The notes under the pieces are model-generated. The model saw only the letters and a list, made by a program, of their open reading frames with translations. It searched no databases and was not told the DNA's origin. A stretch of 37,814 bases of DNA from positions 1-37,814 of the forward strand of contig SVCX01000010.1 of the NCBI GenBank assembly GCA_015058145.1, read 5' to 3'. Shown piece by piece: positions 1 through 7,491 of this stretch. Position 1 is the stretch's first letter. Each line of letters opens with the position of its first letter. The DNA is from Clostridiales bacterium (lineage in GTDB: Bacteria > Bacillota > Clostridia > Peptostreptococcales > Anaerovoracaceae). Both the position numbers and the translations under genes were made by a program.

Positions 1-32
1 CAAATTCCAATTTGTCGAGAAGGGAAGAAGTT

Positions 33-806
33 ATGAAACAGTATGTAGTAGATGCATTTACAGACGAGGTCTTTCACGGAAATCAGGCGGCTATCTGCGT
101 AATGGAGAAGTGGATACCAGAGCATCTGATGATGAATATCACAAGGGAGAATAATTTCTCAGAGACAGCTTTTGCAGTGAAGGAAGATAATCGGTATCAC
201 CTGCGCTGGTTTACTCCGGGTGGCGAGATTGATCTCTGCGGTCATGCAACTCTGGCCTGTGCATATGTGTTGTTCAGATTCTACATTCCTGATGAAGAAA
301 AAGTAGTCTTCTCGACGCTAAGCGGCGAGCTGACTGTAAGCAGAAATGATGAACTGCTGGAGATGGTATTTCCTGCTTATCAGCTGAAAAAGGTTCCGGT
401 CACAGCTACTATGATCGATGCGATCGGTGCCGTTCCAACAGAAGCTTATATGGGACGGGATTTACTCTGTGTTTTTGATGATGAAGAGACGGTAAGAAAC
501 CTGAAACCCGATATGCAAAAGCTGGAAGGACTGGATGGGTTGCTGCTTCAGGTTACTGCACCTGGAAGGGATACAGATTCCGTTTCCCGAAGCTTTGCTC
601 CGAAGCTAAATGTAACAGAAGACCCTGTCTGCGGATCCGGGCATTGCCACATCGTACCGTATTGGGCAGATAGGCTTGGGAAAAAGACGATTAAAGCATA
701 CCAGGCATCGGAGCGGGGCGGCACTCTGTACTGCAGAATGTCCGGCGACAAAGTTCTTTTGGCAGGTAAGGCCGCTTTGTTTTCAGAATGTGAATTGCAC
801 GTTTAG
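33..806 (+). CDS. PhzF family isomerase/epimerase-like protein
   Basis: The 257-residue product has the PhzF/diaminopimelate-epimerase-like fold signatures: an N-terminal NAAICV segment, the NNFSETAF motif with the Glu that acts as general acid/base in PhzF relatives, the glycine-rich DLCGHATLA motif and a C-terminal DPVCGSGHC motif. Family members are cytosolic isomerases; the substrate of this branch is unknown. I chose the ATG at 33, preceded by AGAAGGGAAGAAG, rather than the in-frame TTG at 12, which has no ribosome binding site and lies at the window edge. Length is normal for the family. Upstream neighbours are outside the window. A hairpin terminator follows about 150 bases downstream. 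Confidence 0.9.
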   Translation: MKQYVVDAFTDEVFHGNQAAICVMEKWIPEHLMMNITRENNFSETAFAVKEDNRYHLRWFTPGGEIDLCGHATLACAYVLFRFYIPDEEKVVFSTLSGELTVSRNDELLEMVFPAYQLKKVPVTATMIDAIGAVPTEAYMGRDLLCVFDDEETVRNLKPDMQKLEGLDGLLLQVTAPGRDTDSVSRSFAPKLNVTEDPVCGSGHCHIVPYWADRLGKKTIKAYQASERGGTLYCRMSGDKVLLAGKAALFSECELHV

Positions 807-954
807 TAGAATTCTGTGAGGAATTCATATAGAGATTCAAGAGGCTGCACAGAATCGACAAAGTGGAGAAAAAAGTGGGGATGAAAATACGGCAAGCCTC
901 TGGAACTATTGACACAACTGCATTCCAGAAATAACACGTCCTTCCCCCGCAACC

Positions 955-998
955 AAGAATATTAAAACGGTAGCAACGCTACCGTTTTTAATATTCTT
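955..998. terminator. Bidirectional rho-independent terminator-like hairpin
   Basis: The core stem CGGTAGC-AAC-GCTACCG (968-984) is flanked by AAAA on the left and TTTTT on the right, and pairing continues outward through AAGAATATT/AATATTCTT with a single bulged T, giving about 20 paired bases. It can end transcription of the PhzF gene on the plus strand and, read in reverse, serve as a backstop for the hybrid kinase on the minus strand. Confidence 0.8.
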
Positions 999-1024
999 AG
1001 ATTACAGACGAGAGGACTTGAGGC

Positions 1025-1056
1025 GGCTCTGTTAAGAATGGGCTCTGTTAAGAATG
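1025..1056. repeat. Two tandem copies of a 16-base unit
   Basis: The unit GGCTCTGTTAAGAATG occurs at 1025-1040 and again, identical, at 1041-1056. The second copy supplies the left arm of the following hairpin, so the repeat probably arose by a local slippage duplication of terminator sequence. Confidence 0.85.
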
Positions 1057-1099
1057 TTGGGGTGGACGATACTCCAAGGATTTCAGAGCCTCTTTATTT
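1041..1099 (+). terminator. Possible terminator hairpin with long loop
   Basis: GGCTCTG (1041-1047) can pair with CAGAGCC (1084-1090), with an inner TTGGGG/CTCCAA helix, followed by TCTTTATTTTTT. It has the shape of a rho-independent terminator on the plus strand, but the loop is long and no gene lies close upstream, so it may be a remnant of an attenuator or a duplicated terminator. Confidence 0.45.
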
Positions 1100-1232
1100 T
1101 TTAAAAAATCATTGTTTCTTTACTGGCTCCTACAGGAGTATCTGCAGATGTTTTATCTGTAGAATACAAGCTGTTCTTGTCGAATAAAAATTGTACATCA
1201 ATATAAGACAGTTTGAACTCTGTCATCCCGAA

Positions 1233-4200
1233 TCATTTTCTGATCAGATTCGCGATCGTTTCAAATAATGATTCCGGTTCGACCGGTTTACTCAGGTGTG
1301 CGTTCAGTCCGGCTTGCATGCTCCTCTGGACGTCTTCGTCAAAGGCATTGGCAGTCAGGGCGATGATTGGAATGGAGGCGGCATCACTGCGGCCGGAAGA
1401 CCGAATCACCCTGGTCGCTTCGAGTCCGTCCATCTCCGGCATGCGAACATCCATCAGGATGACGTCATAGTATCCTTCCGGATGTGACATGAACATGTCG
1501 ACTGCGATCTTTCCGTTTTCGGCAACTTCAACATCCAGTTCCCGCATGCCAAGCACCATGACCATAATTTCAGCATTCACGACCATATCTTCTGCCAGCA
1601 ACACTCTGCGGCCCTTGAGATCAATGTCCTGAGAATCCCGGTTCGCCTGCTTGAGCCTGAAGGCTTCCCTGAACTCATCCATGACAGATGCAGCGAACAA
1701 AGGCTTCGGAACGAAGCTGTCTACGCCTGCTTCGTGTGCTTCTTCGACAATATCATCCCAGTTGTACGAGGTGAGAATGATAATCGCTGAGTCGTGTCCG
1801 ATTATGGAACGTATCTTCCGGGTCGTTTCCACGCCGTCCATTTCAGGCATTTTCCAGTCTACCAGAATGAGATCGTAGGGATCCCTGCGGGCATGGCGGA
1901 CGGTTACCAGATCGACGCCTTCGGCGCCGGAGGCTGCGATATCACATCGTACATTGACTTGCTCCAGAACGATTTTTGCGTGTTCGCACGCGACCGGGTC
2001 ATCGTCGATCACAAGCACGCTGAGATCATGTGGGTGGAATTCTCCTTCTGGTATCACATCATGTTTTCTGCCGGACTCAGAAAGTGTAAGGGTGACAGTG
2101 AATCTGCTGCCGACGCCTTTCTCACTTTCCACTTCTATGTGACCATTCATCAGTTCGACGATGTTCTTGGTGATCGGCATACCAAGCCCGGTGCTGCCGT
2201 ATTTGTTGGTCGCCGAAGAGTCCTCCTGACTAAACGCGTCGAACAGGTGGGGCAGGTAGTCCTGGCTCATGCCGATGCCGCTGTCCTCAATAGTAAACTT
2301 CAGGGTTGCATTTTTGTTGAATCTGGTGATTTCCTCGATCATGAAGGATACCCGGCCGCCAGGTTCTGTGAATTTAACCGCGTTGCTGAGGATGTTGATC
2401 AGAATCTGCCGCAGTTTCATATCGTCACCGATGTAGTAGTCCGCAATGTTGCCTTTCATCCTACAGTCATACTCGAGGCCTCTGTCACGGCACTGGCCGC
2501 TGATCATCGTGTTGATCTGTTCCAGAGTTTTTGAGAAGCAGAATTCTTCATTCTTTATCGTCATCTTGCCCGATTCGATTCGGGACATATCAAGAATGTC
2601 ATTTATGATGTTGAGGAGATGCTTGGCGGAGTCGCCGATCTTCTCAAGGTGTTCACGTGTACTGTCGGCCAGATTCGGATCGTTCAGCGCGATATTGTTG
2701 AGCCCGATGATCGCATTCATCGGTGTGCGGATCTCATGACTCATGTTGGAAAGGAAAGCGGTCTTGGCTCTGCTGGCCTGTTCTGCGTTCGAAAGCGCCT
2801 CTGTCAGCAGTTCGCTCTGCTGCAAAGACCGGCGCGTCTCGGTATCCACATCAGCGAAGCAGGCGCCTACAGCGTGCACCATATGGTCATCCCGGTCTTC
2901 CGGGTGGCGGACGCCGGCGAAGCGAACGGCTTCGTACGACTCCCGTCCGTGTCTGGATACCATGTATGTGTAGGAAATGACACGCTGTTTTTTAAGCCCT
3001 TCTTTGATTGCTTCGGGCTGTATGAATTTCATGAACTCTTCCCGGTACTGGTCCGTAATATATCGGTTTGCATAGGCGGTCACAGATTCGAGGTACTTGA
3101 ATCTGTCCCCGACTTTGAAACCGTCATCGATGTCAGCATGGGACTGGTAACAGATGCCGTCATCTTTGTCAAGCTCCAGATAGTAAACGCTCCAGTAGTC
3201 TGAAGAAAGCGCTGTGATCATCTGGCTCTGCTGGGTCCTGCGCGCCTCTTCCTCCAGGAGCTGTTCCTGGAGTTCGATTCTCTGCTCCAGCGCTTGTTGC
3301 TTGATGCGCGCTTCTGCCTCGGCGGTTTTCATTCTGGTCATTTCGGTAATGTCGACACACATGCCGATGGTGCAGAGCCTGCCGTCTGCATCCCGGAATT
3401 TCATCTTGGTGGTCTGGAAACTACGCGGATTTCCAGCCGCGTCCGGAACATCTTCCACAAAGACGTATGGCTTGTCCATGGAAATCGCCATCTGGTCGTC
3501 TTCGACGAAATGGTCCGCTGTCTCGCAGTCAAAAATCTGATGATCCGTCAGGCCGACAACGCCGTCAGGCGTGTCTTTGTGCGCATATTCGGCGAAGGAC
3601 TGATTACAGGCCAGATAGACACCTGTTTCAGCGTCCTTTGAAAAACTCATGGCCGGCATATTGGTGAGAAGCGATGCGACAGAGCCCATCAGGTCTGCCA
3701 ATTTTGCTGCAGATTCAATCTCTTCGATCAGCCTGCGGTTTTCTTCTTCCGCCTTTTTCCCTTCTTCCAGGGCACGCTGGATCGCCTTTTGCTCCTGTAC
3801 GTCATCGTCTACATCCTTGAATCCGCAGACGACACCCATCCTGCCATTTGGCATGCTTACCTTCGCGAACTCGATGCGGAAATATCGCTCGCTTCCGTCG
3901 TCCATCATGCGCAGATAATTCACATTGAACTGCGGCTTTTCTTCCAGCCGTTTGACGATGTTGTCCATCGTCAGTTCTTCCTGAAGGCGTTCGCGGTCGA
4001 AAGGAGCGACCGTCGTGTTTATGTAGTATTCTTTTGCCTGAGAGTATTTCATTTCGCCGAGGGCGTTTCGGATCTGATCGGCGTGTGGAGAGTCAGCACT
4101 GGTGTCACCCCGGTACAGCGAGAAGGATTCATGCTCCACGTCAGTAATGAGCCACATCGTATGATAGGACTCGCCAAGCGCCTTGATAACAGCATTTCGC

Positions 4201-4634
4201 ACTTCCAGGTCTTTCTCCATCGCCTCACGTTTATCCGTTATGTCGGAGATAAATACATAATAAATGCCGCCGTAGTACTTCGTCTGTGTGTAGTGGCTGT
4301 GGTCATCCACCCATCTGACTTTACCATCCTTACAGATGATACGGTACGTTTCATAGTCGGTGTTATCCTCACCGAGACTTTCCTGTTTCACCATGGAGTC
4401 AGTAACTTGCTCGTAATCATCAGGCAACAGCATCCCCTTAAAGGTGTAACCGGTAAGTGCACGGAATTCCTCTTCGTCTTTACAACCGAAGATATTGAAC
4501 ACCGCCTGATTCGCATACAGGATATCCTCATCTCCATCGGCTCTGTGGATCAGGAAACCACCGGGGATATGCCTGCCGATTTCTTCGACAACGGGTAGTG
4601 TCGACTCGTTCATTTCAAAATGTTCTCCAAACAT
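1233..4634 (-). CDS. Cytosolic hybrid histidine kinase with multiple PAS domains and two receiver domains
   Basis: This 1133-residue protein has no membrane segment. Reading from the N terminus: a PAS domain (about 20-135), a second PAS-like domain (about 145-285), a coiled coil, a third PAS (about 320-435), a coiled coil, a fourth PAS-like region (about 465-600), a HisKA dimerisation helix with SHEIRTP and phospho-acceptor His633, a HATPase domain (N box, DSGIGM, GLGMPI), then two receiver domains with phospho-acceptors Asp926 (VDWKMPEMDG) and Asp1062 (MDVRMPEMDG). It should sense a cytosolic signal and pass phosphate internally. There is no HPt domain or DNA-binding regulator beside it, so its output partner lies elsewhere. 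The start at 4634 is fixed by AGGAGGACAG just upstream. It is transcribed alone and points away from the 5018 gene. Confidence 0.93.
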   Translation of the reverse strand: MFGEHFEMNESTLPVVEEIGRHIPGGFLIHRADGDEDILYANQAVFNIFGCKDEEEFRALTGYTFKGMLLPDDYEQVTDSMVKQESLGEDNTDYETYRIICKDGKVRWVDDHSHYTQTKYYGGIYYVFISDITDKREAMEKDLEVRNAVIKALGESYHTMWLITDVEHESFSLYRGDTSADSPHADQIRNALGEMKYSQAKEYYINTTVAPFDRERLQEELTMDNIVKRLEEKPQFNVNYLRMMDDGSERYFRIEFAKVSMPNGRMGVVCGFKDVDDDVQEQKAIQRALEEGKKAEEENRRLIEEIESAAKLADLMGSVASLLTNMPAMSFSKDAETGVYLACNQSFAEYAHKDTPDGVVGLTDHQIFDCETADHFVEDDQMAISMDKPYVFVEDVPDAAGNPRSFQTTKMKFRDADGRLCTIGMCVDITEMTRMKTAEAEARIKQQALEQRIELQEQLLEEEARRTQQSQMITALSSDYWSVYYLELDKDDGICYQSHADIDDGFKVGDRFKYLESVTAYANRYITDQYREEFMKFIQPEAIKEGLKKQRVISYTYMVSRHGRESYEAVRFAGVRHPEDRDDHMVHAVGACFADVDTETRRSLQQSELLTEALSNAEQASRAKTAFLSNMSHEIRTPMNAIIGLNNIALNDPNLADSTREHLEKIGDSAKHLLNIINDILDMSRIESGKMTIKNEEFCFSKTLEQINTMISGQCRDRGLEYDCRMKGNIADYYIGDDMKLRQILINILSNAVKFTEPGGRVSFMIEEITRFNKNATLKFTIEDSGIGMSQDYLPHLFDAFSQEDSSATNKYGSTGLGMPITKNIVELMNGHIEVESEKGVGSRFTVTLTLSESGRKHDVIPEGEFHPHDLSVLVIDDDPVACEHAKIVLEQVNVRCDIAASGAEGVDLVTVRHARRDPYDLILVDWKMPEMDGVETTRKIRSIIGHDSAIIILTSYNWDDIVEEAHEAGVDSFVPKPLFAASVMDEFREAFRLKQANRDSQDIDLKGRRVLLAEDMVVNAEIMVMVLGMRELDVEVAENGKIAVDMFMSHPEGYYDVILMDVRMPEMDGLEATRVIRSSGRSDAASIPIIALTANAFDEDVQRSMQAGLNAHLSKPVEPESLFETIANLIRK

Positions 4635-4672
4635 CTCTGTCCTCCTGGTATATGGATGAATATTCTGTCACT

Positions 4673-4681
4673 ATTTTAGCA
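4673..4681 (-). promoter_or_regulatory. Extended -10 promoter for the hybrid kinase
   Basis: On the minus strand this reads TGC followed by TAAAAT, about 40 bases before the kinase start codon. No good -35 hexamer is visible. It matches the TGN-TATAAT form seen at many other promoters in the window. Confidence 0.5.
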
Positions 4682-4821
4682 CAATAAAGCAGCAAAAGGG
4701 ACTTTTCTTTATGTTTTCTCAAACGCCAGTCTTGGAAACTCATCCTCCTCATTTTCTTTGAATTGTGTATAATGAAAACTGCTAGAAGTTTTATGTGCAG
4801 AGAAGTGGATTTATGGACTTC

Positions 4822-4879
4822 TAAGGACCATAAAGATGCGATGCGCCTTTGATTCGTTCGATTCCACAGGCGGTCCTTA
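4822..4879 (+). other. Long stem-loop in leader of the 5018 gene
   Basis: An 8-base perfect outer stem (TAAGGACC with GGTCCTTA) encloses 42 bases that contain further pairing (AAAG/CTTT) and a GTTCGATTCC string like a tRNA T loop. It is too short and poorly paired to be a tRNA. It may be a structured 5' leader element of unknown type. Confidence 0.35.
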
Positions 4880-4956
4880 TGTCAATTATTATCTGTTTGG
4901 ACTCCTGCCAATCAAATAAACATTGAAGTGGAAAGTATTAAAGAGGTCTTAAATTT

Positions 4957-4985
4957 CTGACACATCCCAAGGATTGGGATAGAAC
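4957..4985 (+). promoter_or_regulatory. Promoter with a perfect dyad in the spacer, upstream of 5018
   Basis: CTGACA (4957-4962) and TAGAAC (4980-4985) are separated by 17 bases. A perfect 7-base inverted repeat, ATCCCAA-GGA-TTGGGAT (4964-4980), fills the spacer, the usual place for a repressor or MerR-type activator operator. The hexamers are only fair matches, so this is a candidate rather than a firm call. Confidence 0.45.
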
Positions 4986-5017
4986 ACTATGTCTGCAGAG
5001 GTATTAAGGAGGAAATC

Positions 5018-5494
5018 ATGGGAGCTACAATTCAGCAATTCATGGACAAATTCGAAACATTCAAGACTCTTCCGGGTGGGGAACCTTTCACTATTGAGGT
5101 GACAGATCTGGAAGCCACTGCCGTAGCCAGAGAGTATGTGGCAGAGAATAAGGCGCTGATCAGAGCCGGGATGAAACAGGAAACCGGTTTTGAACTTGAT
5201 GTAGACAAACCGTCGATCACATTCAGAGATGACACGGTCTTACTGTCAGTCATGGCTGGCGTGGGATTCTTAAAGACAAAAGCGACGCTGACTGCAGATG
5301 TAAAATGGGACGGCAAGCCGGTCGTGGTCGTTCGCTCCGTAGAGGTTCCGGTCATTTCCGTTTCACCGCAGGAACTGAATGCAATGGTGGAAGAACCTCT
5401 CAGACAGATGATGGAAACAGTTGAGGAATATGCTGAGATTCGTTCTTTCAAAATAACGGATGGCCTTGCAGTTCTGGAGGCTGTCAGAAAATAA
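5018..5494 (+). CDS. Hypothetical protein, possibly LmeA/DUF2993-like
   Basis: The 158-residue product has no signal peptide, membrane segment or cysteine-rich motif. It alternates short beta-strand-like segments with hydrophilic loops (VLLSVMAGV, KATLTADVKW, VVVVRSVEVPVISV), followed by an amphipathic C-terminal helix and a final FKITDGLAVLEA strand. The layout recalls the lipid-binding LmeA/DUF2993 group, but I rate that only a guess. The start is secured by AAGGAGG six bases upstream. A lipoprotein gene follows after 21 bases, so the two are probably co-transcribed. Confidence 0.65.
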   Translation: MGATIQQFMDKFETFKTLPGGEPFTIEVTDLEATAVAREYVAENKALIRAGMKQETGFELDVDKPSITFRDDTVLLSVMAGVGFLKTKATLTADVKWDGKPVVVVRSVEVPVISVSPQELNAMVEEPLRQMMETVEEYAEIRSFKITDGLAVLEAVRK

Positions 5495-5515
5495 GGGTAA
5501 AGGAGGCTGCATACT

Positions 5516-5986
5516 ATGACAAAGAAAGTGATGCTTTTGGTTGCGTTGGTCATTGCTTTTTCGATGACATTGACCGCATGCGGTGATTCAGAAGCTGCAG
5601 CACCGTCAGAAATAAACACAGCAACAGCAACAATGACAGAAGGCGAGATGCCGATAGAGGTAACCGTTGACGTCAGCACGGGCTTGTCGGTCGCATTTGA
5701 TGATGATGGTTTTCTGCTGTTTGATGGGGAATATGATGATTCCACATATCCTCTTGTCACAGCAACGATTCTGACGGATGAAGTCTACGAAAAATACCTT
5801 GCTGACAATAAAGACAGTGACACATTCAGGGAAGATGACGGTTTCTACAAATACACCTCTGACATTGGCGAGGCGTGCTGCCTTTGGAAAATCGGAGATA
5901 AGGTTCCGTTTATGATGTCTTTTGAAAAGAGCGTTGACGGAGACAGGGCTGACGAAATTGTAGGTTGTTTAGAATTTGACTACTAA
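5516..5986 (+). CDS. Putative lipoprotein of unknown function
   Basis: The 156-residue product starts with a short positive N terminus, a hydrophobic stretch and the lipobox LTAC, making Cys22 the likely lipidated residue; an Ala/Ser/Thr-rich linker follows (about 27-45). The mature part is acidic with no domain I can name. It should sit on the outer face of the membrane. AAAGGAGG precedes the ATG. It follows the 5018 gene closely and may share its promoter. Confidence 0.8.
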   Translation: MTKKVMLLVALVIAFSMTLTACGDSEAAAPSEINTATATMTEGEMPIEVTVDVSTGLSVAFDDDGFLLFDGEYDDSTYPLVTATILTDEVYEKYLADNKDSDTFREDDGFYKYTSDIGEACCLWKIGDKVPFMMSFEKSVDGDRADEIVGCLEFDY

Positions 5987-6036
5987 AGAGTCGCTTCCCA
6001 TGACTGTAATCGACCCAACAAAACAGAGACTCTCGG

Positions 6037-6063
6037 AGTAATCCTGGAGCCTTTGATATTACT
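6037..6063 (+). promoter_or_regulatory. Hairpin holding the Shine-Dalgarno in its loop, abutting the start codon
   Basis: AGTAAT (6037-6042) pairs with ATTACT (6058-6063), ending one base before the ATG at 6064. The only SD-like string, CTGGAG (6044-6049), lies in the loop, too far from the start in linear sequence but close if the stem forms. Confidence 0.4.
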
Positions 6064-7083
6064 ATGATGAAAGATTTATTAAAAAATAGACAAATGAGAA
6101 ATCTTTTTCTGTTCCTGGTCGCGGTGAACATATTGGTGATTGGAACCGCAGTATTCATCAGATGGAACACATATGCCTTGTCGCCTGATGGGCAGCACAT
6201 CAATCAGGCTTATGCGGTCAAAGCAGGAACGCAGCTTCTTGGCTACACGCCATCCAGAGAGGAAGCTGAGGAAGCAGTGAAAGATATCATCAACGAATAC
6301 GTTGGCGACATGGTTCTGACAGAAGGCAAAACCAATCTTGACATTCAGTATGAGAGGTTAAAATTCGGTAAACATCTGCAGACTCAAGATGGCCGGGATA
6401 TTGCAGAACAGGTATTGCGAGAACCATCGTGTGAGATCATCATTATCGGTACCGTTCTCGAGACGGAAGTCATCGAAAAAGATACTGTGATGAAAGAGAC
6501 CGATGAACTCATGAAAGGGGAGACAGAAGTCCGGCAGGAAGGTGAGGATGGCAAGCGCAGCATATCATCAGATGTGGTCATAGAAAACGGCGAGGTGACA
6601 TCCAAGAAGATCGTTGAGAAAAAAGTTATCAAAAAAGACAAAGATAAGGTCGTCATGGTTGGCACCAAGTTGGATAACGGGCTGAATGAGGATGGATCCT
6701 ATCGGTTTGTGCACTGCACCGTGGAAGAAGATATTGAAAACTCCGAGGAGTACAAAGCCGTTCAGGGGGCTTTTGCTTATGACGGGCCTGTCCTTTCTCG
6801 GTCCAGAGGTGCCATCAGCGGGCCATCCGGCAAAGAGACGTATTATAATCTGAATATGTCCGGCTGCATCAATATCATGAACAGCCGCGGCTTCCATGAA
6901 CCTTATTGGGTAAGGTCGGACGGAGTCAAAATGTATGGTTACTATGTCATGTGTGCAGCCGGTCTAAGCATCCGGCCGAAGGGGAGCATTGTGGAATCCA
7001 GTAATGGCCTTGCTATCGTCGTGGATACCGGCGGTTTCGCGTCCCGCAATCCCAGACAACTGGACATCGCTGTAACATGGTAA
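6064..7083 (+). CDS. Membrane-anchored G5 and 3D-like domain wall protein
   Basis: The 339-residue product has one N-terminal membrane segment (about 12-33) and a short extracellular stretch. Next comes a G5 domain (about 125-202) with the typical TEVIEKDT opening and the closing KVVMVGTK. The C terminus (about 260-339) resembles the 3D domain, with a VVDTGG segment followed by LDIAVTW carrying the conserved aspartates. YabE/Rpf-type wall-remodelling proteins of Firmicutes share this G5 + 3D layout. It likely acts outside the membrane on peptidoglycan. Two ATGs (6064, 6067) are possible starts; the SD is weak and lies in a hairpin loop. Confidence 0.8.
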   Translation: MMKDLLKNRQMRNLFLFLVAVNILVIGTAVFIRWNTYALSPDGQHINQAYAVKAGTQLLGYTPSREEAEEAVKDIINEYVGDMVLTEGKTNLDIQYERLKFGKHLQTQDGRDIAEQVLREPSCEIIIIGTVLETEVIEKDTVMKETDELMKGETEVRQEGEDGKRSISSDVVIENGEVTSKKIVEKKVIKKDKDKVVMVGTKLDNGLNEDGSYRFVHCTVEEDIENSEEYKAVQGAFAYDGPVLSRSRGAISGPSGKETYYNLNMSGCINIMNSRGFHEPYWVRSDGVKMYGYYVMCAAGLSIRPKGSIVESSNGLAIVVDTGGFASRNPRQLDIAVTW

Positions 7084-7120
7084 ATACCATAAGAATAAGT
7101 GAGAAAGACAGGCGTCAATA

Positions 7121-7129
7121 TGTTACAAT
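7121..7129 (+). promoter_or_regulatory. Extended -10 promoter (TGT-TACAAT)
   Basis: TGT followed by TACAAT places a likely transcription start near 7136, only about 11 bases before the ATG at 7147 but about 26 before the TTG at 7162. This bears on which start codon is used. Confidence 0.5.
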
Positions 7130-7146
7130 AGATACCAACAACAGTA

Positions 7147-7491
7147 ATGGAGATTCGGCTTTTGAGCAAGATAGATATCAGCAAGTACAAAGAAGAGGAC
7201 ATCACTAATATCTCAAAAGAAGAGACGCCGATAGTTAAGGCATTGGACAGACGACAGACAGCAGGCTTTATCAGCGGATTTGTACTGTTTGTGTTGTGTG
7301 GAGTGAATGCTTATTTCTATAATGAAATAGGGCGTGTTCCGGCAACAGTCATTGAGATATTGCTGGCTGCAGCATTGATTTTCTGCATGATACATAGCAT
7401 AAGGATAAGCATCCAGCTCAGCAAAATCAAGAGATGGCAAGTGAACGAATTGTATCGAAGGATACGTGAAAAGGGTGAACAAAACCATTAA
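7147..7491 (+). CDS. Small two-helix membrane protein of unknown function
   Basis: The 114-residue product has a charged N-terminal part (about 1-38), two hydrophobic segments (about 40-60 and 68-90) and a basic C-terminal tail. I recognise no family. The ATG at 7147 has no SD; an in-frame TTG at 7162 has GGAG nine bases upstream and may be the true start, giving 109 residues. The gene overlaps the phosphatase start by 26 bases, implying translational coupling and perhaps a physical partnership. Confidence 0.7.
   Translation: MEIRLLSKIDISKYKEEDITNISKEETPIVKALDRRQTAGFISGFVLFVLCGVNAYFYNEIGRVPATVIEILLAAALIFCMIHSIRISIQLSKIKRWQVNELYRRIREKGEQNH

Larger units (their letters stand above)
807..1232. 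other. 426-base gap rich in small repeats and hairpins, no gene seen
   Basis: No open reading frame of credible length with a ribosome binding site is visible. The gap holds a GAATTC-loop-GAATTC hairpin (809-826), a strong bidirectional terminator-like hairpin (955-998), two adjacent copies of a 16-base unit (1025-1056), a second hairpin followed by a T tract (1041-1099), and a perfect AT-only palindrome (about 1096-1109). The density of short repeats suggests a decayed insertion or a rearranged terminator region, but no transposase remnant is recognisable. Confidence 0.6.
4635..5017. other. 383-base divergent intergenic region with structured leader
   Basis: The gap separates the minus-strand kinase from the plus-strand 5018 gene. 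No credible ORF is seen. It holds a minus-strand extended -10 (4673-4681), a plus-strand TATAAT (4768-4773) with no good -35, and a series of stem-loops between 4775 and 4879: AAAACT/AGTTTT, AGAAGT/ACTTCT (4801-4822) and an 8-base closing stem TAAGGACC/GGTCCTTA (4822-4829 with 4872-4879). A separate promoter with a dyad lies at 4957-4985. If transcription starts near 4780 the leader would be about 230 bases and highly structured. I do not recognise it as any named riboswitch. Confidence 0.5.

Noticed and set aside
1041-1099. T-box or riboswitch
   Set aside because: The GGTGGACGA string only loosely recalls the T-box motif, the specifier region is missing and no aminoacyl-tRNA synthetase or amino acid gene follows on that strand.
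1794-2534. Plus-strand frame of 246 codons opposite the hybrid kinase
   Set aside because: It lies over the receiver and ATPase domains of a well-supported gene, has no ribosome binding site and no recognisable protein features.
4822-4879. tRNA-like string GTTCGATTCC followed by an acceptor-like stem
   Set aside because: The element is only 58 bases, the supposed T stem does not pair and no anticodon arm can be drawn.
5032-5760. Minus-strand frame of 242 codons opposite 5018-5760
   Set aside because: It spans two plus-strand genes that both have strong SDs and a lipobox; its Ser/Thr/Val-rich composition is typical of an antisense shadow.
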